Source of the DNA: Nematostella vectensis
Lineage: Eukaryota; Cnidaria; Anthozoa; Actiniaria; Edwardsiidae
Length of the DNA: 64,000 bases
Direction: 5' to 3'
NCBI RefSeq assembly: GCF_932526225.1
Contig: NC_064040.1
Span: 16,849,994-16,913,993, forward strand
The notes beneath the pieces were generated by a model that worked only from the letters and a program-made list of their open reading frames with translations, ran no database searches and was not told where the DNA came from. The position numbers and the translations under genes are program-made. Positions 56,542 to 64,000 of this stretch are shown here, piece after piece. How positions within the stretch are numbered: the first letter of the stretch is position 1; the number at the start of each line of letters is the position of its first letter.

Positions 56542-57900
56542 TATTTACTTATTTCTTTTTTAGAATCTAAAACGTTATTGGCAAATGTGTGCTTTCCGAA
56601 CCACTTTAAATATCGTCATTTCTCTTAATCTAAATCGTACGAATCGGATGCGTGAAGTTTTAGAGGATAGCTATGTTAATAGCTATTCCCCACGAAGATG
56701 TGGGGACGTGGGGACATGGGCCATAAATGAGCTGCTAGGGATAAGTTTTAATGTTATTTTTATTTATCATTTTATTTTTTTGCTTTTTATCCATGCGCTT
56801 CTTGGTTGTGATACCACCTTACATGAATACGGTTAGGAAAGGAAGCATCGTTCAAGAAGCTTGTCTCCTCACCCAACATCCGCGCATAGGCAGCTGTTAA
56901 CAGGACAGAGCTAACAGAGCCACAAAATCTATCCCCAACTTAAGCAGCAGCCATGTTCCACAGTTCCAAGTATTCTATCAATTCAACCAATGGAGAGGCG
57001 ATAGAAAGGCCGTCTGAATAGATCTTAGAGCCACTAAGCATTATTTGTAAGAGAACCTGTTTTCATTACGTATAATTATATATGATAACAAAATGTCTGC
57101 GATGTCGTGTGGTGACAAGGACTTAGAAAAATCCGTTTGCGACCTAAAAAATCCGTGTGTATTTTACCCAAAAGAACTGAACTGAACGTGTAGAAATGTA
57201 TATCTCTAGTAATCTATAGTGGTATAAATTTCCTTTTCCCAAAGTATGTGCTTTTTCATACAAGCCTTGTATTTGAAAATTCGATCCCGTTTTTCGGGGT
57301 GTTTGCCTGCTCCGATTTTTTTTATTAGATTTTTAGTGTTATAGAGGGATACTTTTTGTGCAAGAAACTGTTAAAAAACCTTGTGTTTCAATTAATCCAA
57401 GGTTGGCCCCTTTTTTGACGTAGATTGACTGGACCAAAGGGACAAACGTTTTTTTCGCAATCCATTGCGCTATGTGAAAACGCATACGTATTCCCGCCTT
57501 TCATCCTCGTGGAACCCCTTCTAAAGAATCTATCGCAACATCAATGCGCCTTCTCCATTGTTCTTCCTGATATCCACCCTAGGAAGTACTGGTGGCCCTT
57601 GTTGTTACGTAAGGCTTCTGCAGCGTTTCAAGCTGGATAGCCGGGGAAGTCGCTCGACACTTCTCTTCCCATCCAGATCCACTTCTTCGCAGTGGAAAAT
57701 CGCCCTCTTCAATGGGATTTGTGGGTTTTTCGCGTGGGCTCGCATATGTGACTGTTTAAAGATTACTTAGACCCCTTAGTTAACACATTTATAATTCATT
57801 ACTCAAGATCTAAATATCGCATATCGCATTCATTAAATGGGGCACTTCGAGTTTGTTGTTTGTTTTTGTTTTCTTTTTTGTCTTGCTCATTCCCTACCAG

Positions 57901-58245
57901 ATACTCCCAGAAGTTCCCAGGCTTTGGCTACCTGCAGTAAAATGTCCTAGCTGTGCTTACGCTAACGATCACACGTTCAGTTTCTGCCTACAATGTGGGT
58001 ATCGTCGCAATCAGTTGGAAAGTATCAATACCACAAAGAAAGTTAAAGTTGACACCGCAACGCTTGATCGGCGCATTCAATTTCTGTCCTCAGAAAGAGA
58101 CAAGAAACCCTATCAGAAACAAAAATCACATCTTACAATGGAGTTTGAAGGTTTCTTTTTCTCGCTTCCCACTCCCGAAACACTCCTGTCGGCCTCACCG
58201 CTCGATGTAGCTAGATTTCTCGTCTGGAAAGATAATGGCGGTTAA
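57901..58245 (+). pseudogene. Zinc-ribbon and core-binding domain fragment of a recombinase-like protein
   Basis: After a pyrimidine-rich acceptor (CCCTACCAG) the frame encodes CPSCAYANDHTFSFCLQCGY (a four-cysteine zinc ribbon) and then KPYQKQKSHLTMEFEGFFFS, ETLLSASPLDVARFLVWKD, ending NGG and TAA. I recognise this arrangement from cnidarian and sponge proteins that continue into a tyrosine-recombinase-like domain. Here it stops at the point where those continue. A GTTAAA at 58,240 might be a donor; otherwise the gene is truncated. Confidence 0.5.
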
Positions 58246-58281
58246 ACTAAAATCCACTTTCCTGGAGAGTGGATTTTAGTT
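58243..58281. repeat. Perfect 15-bp inverted repeat at the end of the recombinase-like frame
   Basis: AAACTAAAATCCACT, nine-base spacer TTCCTGGAG, AGTGGATTTTAGTTT. It overlaps the stop codon of the preceding frame. It would form a stable hairpin in RNA or single-stranded DNA. Confidence 0.85.
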
Positions 58282-58457
58282 TTGGAAGGATCCAGACTGA
58301 TTCAACTGATTCCAGTGAATCACTCAAAATCCCATAAATTTTTTTTTTAGAAATTTGGAGAAGGGGGTGGCAATTCCAAAAAAACGTACATGGCCGATTC
58401 TTCGGGCCCACGGGAAAAAAAAACATGCACAAAAAAATTGCCACTCCCCTCCCCAAA

Positions 58458-58590
58458 TTTCTAATGGTCCACCTAACAGGGTATAATTCATGAATAGTGT
58501 CATCGTGTATTTATTACCCTATTTCTAATGGTCCACCAAACAGGGTATATTTCATGAATAGTGTCATCGTGTATTTATTACCCTATTCGT
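58458..58590. repeat. 66-bp direct duplication
   Basis: TTTCTAATGGTCCACCTAAC followed by AGGGTATAATTCATGAATAG is repeated once with few changes. Non-coding. Confidence 0.9.
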
Positions 58591-58734
58591 CACAAACGGG
58601 GGTGAAAAGGGCAATGGCTAGCAAAGCATAGAGAACAAAGTCACAGCAGGGCTTGAAACGTAAGAGAACTTAGGAAAATCTGCTGTTACAACCAAAACAG
58701 AGACATAGCAGGACTAAAATATTATCTTTTTTGG

Positions 58735-58850
58735 GGGGAGGGGGGTTGGGGCACAATACAGATGCAAGCACAGCCACGCCCCTACTGGTCATTCACTTTT
58801 AAATATTGGGGGGGGGGGGGGGGGGGTGGGGGGGACGTGTGCCCAATTCC
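58735..58850. repeat. Dispersed poly-G-containing repeat (copy 3 of 3)
   Basis: Same family as 7,712 and 30,413: GGGGCACAATACAGATGCAA, CACAGCCACGCCCCTACTGG, then a long poly-G tract. Confidence 0.6.
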
Positions 58851-58931
58851 TCGAGAGGGATTTTCATTAACCCGTGAACTACACTTTAGATTATTACACT
58901 TTATTACGATCTGATTCTATTGTTCTCTTTG

Positions 58932-59078
58932 TTGTAGGTAATCATACAGTTTCGAGTTTTATTCGGGATTAATTTGCACGAGTGAGTTTTTCGGCGAGTG
59001 CAATTTGAGCTTTTTGAAAAACTCACAAGTGCAAATTTATCGCGAATTGAACGAGAAAACTGTATGATTACATAAAGA
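58932..59078. mobile_element. Fold-back element (about 145 bp)
   Basis: Arms begin GTAATCATACAGTTT and end AAACTGTATGATTAC. They stay largely complementary inwards through TTTGCAC/GTGCAAA to GAGTTTTTC/GAAAAACTC, leaving only a short loop. Non-autonomous, hairpin type. Confidence 0.8.
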
Positions 59079-59081
59079 GAG

Positions 59082-59103
59082 CATAAGATATCTTATGCTC
59101 ACT
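59082..59103. repeat. 22-bp perfect palindrome
   Basis: GAGCATAAGATATCTTATGCTC, directly right of the fold-back element at 58,932-59,078. Confidence 0.9.
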
Positions 59104-59149
59104 TGATATTAATAATATAAATGTACAAATTAGGAATGTCTAGTTTTTG

Positions 59150-59357
59150 CACAGGGAGCCCAAGCTCACAGTTAGTGGTTTTTGTGGGAAATTCTTAATA
59201 AAAGCACACGTCTGAGGTAGGATTGACCGAATTCTACGAAACTTCACAGAGGTAATTAAAATGGTCACTTCTAAACGCTCGGTGAGTTTCGTGTTCTTTT
59301 ATTAAGAATTTCTCACAAAACCCCAAAACCACTAATTGTGAGCTTGGGCTCCCTGTG
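59150..59357. mobile_element. MITE with long inverted termini and a probable 7-bp target duplication
   Basis: Left terminus CACAGGGAGCCCAAGCTCAC, with the right terminus as its complement. Arms of about 58 bp include GTGGTTTTTGTG-type and TTCTTAATAAAAG sequence. GTTTTTG lies on both sides, consistent with a hAT-like insertion. No coding potential. Confidence 0.75.
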
Positions 59358-60133
59358 GTTTTTGTTTGAAACACTGTAAAACAGCGCGCGTGATTCGTCA
59401 ACAGCGCGCGCGACGAGTTCTGAAAATTGAAAACTTTCGCATCCCAACGATTTTTTTTTAATGAAAACCACCCTAATAACAGGACTGTATTTGTTTTTAT
59501 TGTTCATGGCAGTTATCATGCTTCGCTTCGCATTTATATACTAGAAGTATCTTCAAGATAGTGAAGTGCTCGGAGATTGGATTGTGAGATCACGGGCTCT
59601 AGGATAATTTTACTCCAAAGTATTGTGTAATGCCTCGTTAGTGTTTAATAAACTACGCATTTCTTTCCTCTACTTGTTATGTTTGAATTGTTTTGGCTCT
59701 TCCAGCGAGCTGTCCCGTGTTTGTTACGACAAACGAGTCGACCACCAGCGTTTTTTCCCATCCCCGCTTCCCAATTATTTTATTATATAGCGTATCGTTG
59801 AAAAGGGTAAAATACATTCCTTGCTACAGCTTTTGCAATTCATGCCTTCTTCTATTTGGAAATTCAGAGCCAGTTTTTCTAGCATTACAGCTGGATCGAT
59901 CGCCATTACTACGGGTACATTACTTCTGTAAGAGTATTAAAAGTTTGTTCTACGAATACATGAATTTATTGTTTTAGCCAGACAATAAAATTGGTTGAAA
60001 AAACTACCACTTCTATTTTCAAAAATAACAAAATGATTTTTGTAGTTGTTTGCAAGATCATTCAATTCGATGAATTGAGAGCAGCCCTTTTCAGTAGCAC
60101 TTTCTTTTTTTTCTTAAAGATTGCATTAGTTTC

Positions 60134-60162
60134 AGTTCTGTCAGACGTTGTCTGACAGAACT
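60134..60162. repeat. 13-bp inverted repeat with 3-base loop
   Basis: AGTTCTGTCAGAC, GTT, GTCTGACAGAACT. It is a perfect hairpin in otherwise unannotated DNA. Confidence 0.85.
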
Positions 60163-60943
60163 CCTGTAGTAAATTTTGCCAAAAAAGAAAAAACCTCGCC
60201 AAGAATGAGACCACGCAACGCCGAGTCCGAACAACCAAAAGCGATTTTTGGAGCATCGATTCTACTAAACTGGTGCGCATGCGCCGTAATGTAACACAGG
60301 GAACCCACACAAAAAAGACTAAAAAAAACTACAAAATTAGACTTGCTCTCCGCTCGCTCCTAGGGGGGGGGGACGTAGGGGTTAGCGGTATGTATTGGCC
60401 TTTTTTGGTACTGTATTGCGGTAAGAGCAAAAAACATGCGGTATTTCAAATCACCCGGTAAGGCGGATAAAAATACTGCAGTGCTAATTAGTCCCGCGGT
60501 GCGGTCAACGTATGCTCTTCAAAACCTCCCCCTTCTGTGGGGGTATGCGAAATTTCCAGTTTTTTTCTGCGGTATTTTCGAAAATTTTGCGCTATTGAAA
60601 TAATCAGACCCCAACGTCACCTATTTTATTTATGCTAGTGCAAAAAGTCTAAAGATGGAGGGTATGATATTGTGCAGCAGATAATCAACCAAAAACATTC
60701 ATCACCATCGCAGTATTTATTCATAATTACAAACCAGATAATCTTTCCAATATATACATGTAAAATATGTTACCAGGAGAAAACTAACAAAAACGGCTGC
60801 CAATTTTAAGATTGGTGCAAATATGCATTATGTGGTGATGCTGTTCAACAATTGCTTTAATACAAAGAAAAAGCTGGCTGTTAATTAAAACTTGGTGTAA
60901 ACTGCACGTGTATTGGTAACAGTTGTTCTGATTTAGTATGTTA

Positions 60944-61489
60944 TCATGTCTCGGTTTTACAACAGTAGTATGTGAACCGTTTTAATGCAACTAGTTTGTG
61001 GTATGACCAATGTCTGTTTAGAGCTGTCTGCCGGCTACGAAAAACCAGATGGAAAACCCTCTTCAAAATATTTTCGTGGGAAAAACCACCTGGAAACGTA
61101 GGCCTGGCCCAATGCAGGACAGCGGGTGCACCCAGGCGTGTGCTGTAGTTTGTGATATAGAATTTTGTAGGTGACTGAATTGTTGTATTCTGTTCTAGTT
61201 TCAGTAGCAATCTGAAAAAAAAAAAAAAACAGAAAAACATTAGATCTAGCTTCATCTTCAAATAAAGGGTGTTCCAAATACTTACAATAAAAGCAGTCCT
61301 TCTTGGGAGTTGGCGATTACTCAAACATCAATTCTTTCCACTTCTAACAAAATGCAACATCAACCTTGATAAAATAAAAATGATTAGACAAATCCATATA
61401 AGATGATTCCTGCATAATTTTACACACAAATGTGGATGACATACCTTTCCTCCCATCTCTACATGCCACCCAACCTCACAGCCTGGACC
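60944..61489 (-). CDS. Unresolved 3' exons of an unknown minus-strand gene
   Basis: Splice-like boundaries on the minus strand define 61,489-61,446 (acceptor TTTTCAG, donor GTATGT), about 61,330-61,273 (donor GTAAGTATT) and a last exon beginning at 61,212 after a long pyrimidine tract and CAG. The first and last are open in phase 0 (GCEVGWHVEMGGK; IATETRTEYNNSVTYKILYH, ending EEGFPSGFS and TAG). The middle one has stops in every frame, so it would be a poison exon or not an exon at all. No domain is recognised. Confidence 0.3.
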
Positions 61490-61864
61490 TGAAAAGAAAG
61501 TAAACAATTAAACAGTCATTTCATTAGTTAACACACTAGGTCAAAAATGGTTCTTGATATTTACAAAACCCTATTATTAGTAGTCCCCATGCATGTATAA
61601 ATGATATCTCACCTTTCTGTTAGTTCTCCATGAGCATCATCTCATCTCGTACGATTCAGAGGAAACCTACGGAACACCTACTCCTACCAACAATACACTA
61701 CATGCATCCTAACACAATAGATACTGTATCTGACCTAGGAAGAGCACTCAACCATTTGCACTTGCTGCATATGTGCTTATGTTATGAACATGCAATTAGG
61801 CACATAACAAAACGCATTGTCTAATCTACATCATCCTTAACTATGCTTCTTCAATGATCAAGGA

Positions 61865-62113
61865 AAAGTACATACTGAAACCGTAATCTTTTAACAGCCA
61901 AGGAATTGTCTCTATCCAATATACTGTCCATGTTGTTGTAGGTTATCTTTGCACTCTGAAATGAACCACAGATAACACCAAGGGGGGCCTCCATCCAGAG
62001 ATGACCTTTAACAGTAGAAATCGACCTGACAGGTACACTGAAGACCACAGGACAATCACAACACATCCACTGGTATGGCTGACAAGCTTTAGTACGCTGC
62101 ACACAGATGAGCT
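61865..62113 (-). CDS. Candidate exon of unknown function
   Basis: After a GTTCAG acceptor the minus strand is open for about 80 codons (KACQPYQWMCCDCPVVFSVP; GHLWMEAPLGVICGSFQSAK) and ends at a GTATGT donor. It has a protein-like composition but no family I recognise. It could belong to the same gene as the exons at 60,944-61,489. Confidence 0.3.
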
Positions 62114-62289
62114 GAACACCTCCATCAGGGGGGATCAGGGGATGATTCCTTTAACACCACAACAAGCTGATGGACACTGGAAAACCTCTCAGCAGGGGCA
62201 TCTCAAGACTGCAACCCAGAGTTGAACAGGACTCCCTCCCAGTAATACCAAGGGGTACACCATCAACTAGGTCGGGTAATTGTGCAAGA

Positions 62290-63290
62290 TAAATGGGTAG
62301 GTGCTTAGCTGCCAGTGTCCAAAACTTACACTGCAAAAGAGCAAACACATGCATCCCCCCAAAAAAACCCACGTTGAATGGAATTAGAAAACAGTTGGTT
62401 ACATATTACCGGAGAAAAATTAGCAGGCATGGTGAAGAACATGTTGAACAGGTTAACCAGAGAAACAGTATTCTGACAGCATGGGAAGCCACTCTGCACT
62501 GTTGAAATCCTTTGGAGATTGGGAACCCTCAGCAAGAAAGGGATTGGGTGCACTCACAGGGAAGCACTGCTCACGGGCAAGGTAGATTGGCAAGAAGTTC
62601 TGTGTGATCTGAAGGTGGGTTCCCTAGATGTCCCTGTCAACTTGATAGCCTAGAGGTCCATCTGCATGACCTGGCGTGTGCTGGGGGTAGCCTAGATGAC
62701 GTTCGCATAACGTGAGAGGAGAGGTGGACCATCTACCATACCCAGGTAGAGCCTAGATAGTGCTGTCTGCGGGACCTGAAGTAAGCTTGGTAGACTAGAG
62801 GATACTGTGTGCATGACCCCAAGAGCTGGGTAGTCTAGAAGCAGCAATCTGTATGTTTTGAGGAGAGGTGGATTGTCTCTATGTCCCCATCTATCTGACA
62901 TGGTGTCAACTGGGTAGCCCAGAGATCCCTGTCTGTAGTCCTGGAGAGGTGGCTAGCCTAGATGTCATCGTCTGTGATGTCCCCATCTGCACAGGGTGTA
63001 TGGCAGGTGCTTAGCTGGCAATATTCAAAACTTACACTGCAAAATAGCAAAACACATCCATTCCCCCCCCCCCAAAAAAAATAAACTCATGTTTAATTAT
63101 GAGATTAGTGGCTTAAATGAAAACAGTGATGCTACATTACCAGAAACACATTAGCAGGCATGGTGAGTAGGTCGCACAGGTAGCCAGAGAAACAGTATTC
63201 TGATAGCATGGGAAGCCAAACCAAACATGGTGAAATCCTTTGACTGGGAGCCCTTGGCAAGAAAGGTATTGGGTACACTCACAGAAGCAA
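62290..63290. repeat. Direct duplication of about 280 bp, offset about 707 bp
   Basis: 62,297-62,580 and 63,004-63,290 share GGTGCTTAGCTG, AAAACTTACACTGCAAAA, ATTAGCAGGCATGGTGA, CAGAGAAACAGTATTCTGA and GGGAAGCCA, with substantial divergence. Donor-like GTAAT on the minus strand follows similar coding-like stretches in both, so the unit may once have been an exon. Confidence 0.75.
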
Positions 63291-63740
63291 TGCCTACAGA
63301 TGGACTTGACAACCAAGACACAGCAGCCCTTTCCTAAACAGCAGCCAATATATGCAGTGGGGCAGGTGGATAGCCTAGTTGTGGAGGTGGGTTGCCTAGA
63401 TGTTCCCATCAACTTGATAGCCTAGCGGTCCTCTAAATGACCATGAAGTGAGCTGGGGGAAGCCTAGGTGCTGCCATCTGCCTGCATGACCTGAGGAGAA
63501 GGTGGACTGCATAGATGTATCGTCCAACAAAGACACAGTGTGATATCCCTATCTGCACAGCCTGGGGGAAGGTTGTTTGCCTAGATGTCCCGGGTATGTC
63601 CTGAAGAGAGGTGGGTAGGCTAGTTGTCCTCATCTGCCAGACCTGGTGTAAGCTTGGTGTACGGACCACGAGGTGTCTGTTGCCTAGAGATGTTTCTCTG
63701 CCAAGTAAAATAGCGAGACTGGTGCTGTCTGCATGACTAG
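62600..63740. repeat. Highly diverged minisatellite (about 50-60 bp unit)
   Basis: The phrase GGTGG(A/G)TAGCCTAGATGTCCC, followed by ATCTGCATGACCTG-like sequence, recurs many times with low fidelity on both sides of the duplicated segment at 63,004-63,290. Open frames here are by-products. Confidence 0.65.
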
Positions 63741-64000
63741 AAGCAAGCTGTGCATGTAGTGTGGCAAACTGCAGTGATGCTTTCAGTGGATGTGGATACC
63801 TCTAGTAGAAACCTTCAGACCTTTATATTAACTCCTCCTAACCAAGTCACCACTACCAATGCTCAGGCTGAAACGTATTTTCAAAGGCAAAGCACATTGT
63901 TGTCCCAAACCCCAAAAATTACAGATCACAAAACTATACTACCGAAGCTGACAACATAACACACAATGAAAATAAGATTAATCAACACTAATGAAGGGAT

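Noticed and set aside
1..64000. CRISPR arrays, operators, riboswitches or other prokaryotic features
   Set aside because: Repeats lack unique spacers and the DNA is clearly from an intron-bearing eukaryote.

Overview
This is intron-rich, AT-rich animal nuclear DNA with a compact, GC-rich, intronless viral insert. The host genes, the long poly-G tracts, the dispersed repeats and the lineage-typical families (P2X7-like intracellular domain proteins, THAP proteins, recombinase-like zinc-ribbon proteins) point to a cnidarian, most likely an anthozoan such as a sea anemone. That assignment rests on recognition from memory and was not tested by search.

Layout. 1-14,175: a direct duplication (about 1-3,520 and 9,072-12,430 onward) that carries two nearly identical copies of the last exon of exportin-1 (XPO1), each followed by the same two minisatellites. 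Between the copies, on the opposite strand, lies a three-exon gene for a secreted cysteine-rich peptide. 14,179-27,874 (minus strand): the rest of XPO1. I resolved 32 coding exons including the last one at 10,706-10,852; together they give 1,070 residues in a continuous reading frame. 32,282-36,630 (plus): an eight-coding-exon C2H2 zinc-finger gene, an apparent ZNF410 orthologue with seven fingers. 37,556-38,752 (minus): one large exon of a DEDDh 3'-5' exonuclease. 39,120-39,935: remnants of a Ty3/gypsy element and of a CR1-like LINE. 40,080-48,600: an endogenous DNA-virus-like element with a packaging ATPase, a candidate capsid protein, several small membrane proteins and at least three reading-frame lesions. 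48,640-49,530: LINE endonuclease and possible Penelope-like remnants. 50,627-64,000: a 165-bp tandem repeat, a P2X7-intracellular-domain gene (plus), a THAP gene (minus), a tRNA-like sequence, a recombinase-like fragment, several fold-back elements and a repeat-rich 3' part with unresolved exons.

Three themes stand out. First, the viral block looks like a virion-assembly module with no recognisable polymerase or integrase, and it sits between the endonuclease and reverse-transcriptase parts of same-strand LINE remnants, so it probably landed in a LINE. Second, at least four exon/5'-splice-site junctions (three in XPO1, one in the ZNF410-like gene) have been copied into the following intron as tandem repeats, giving arrays of decoy donor sites. 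Third, an intron of the ZNF410-like gene holds about 17 copies of a 38-bp unit containing a sequence that resembles the published human ZNF410 binding motif, which raises the possibility of autoregulation.
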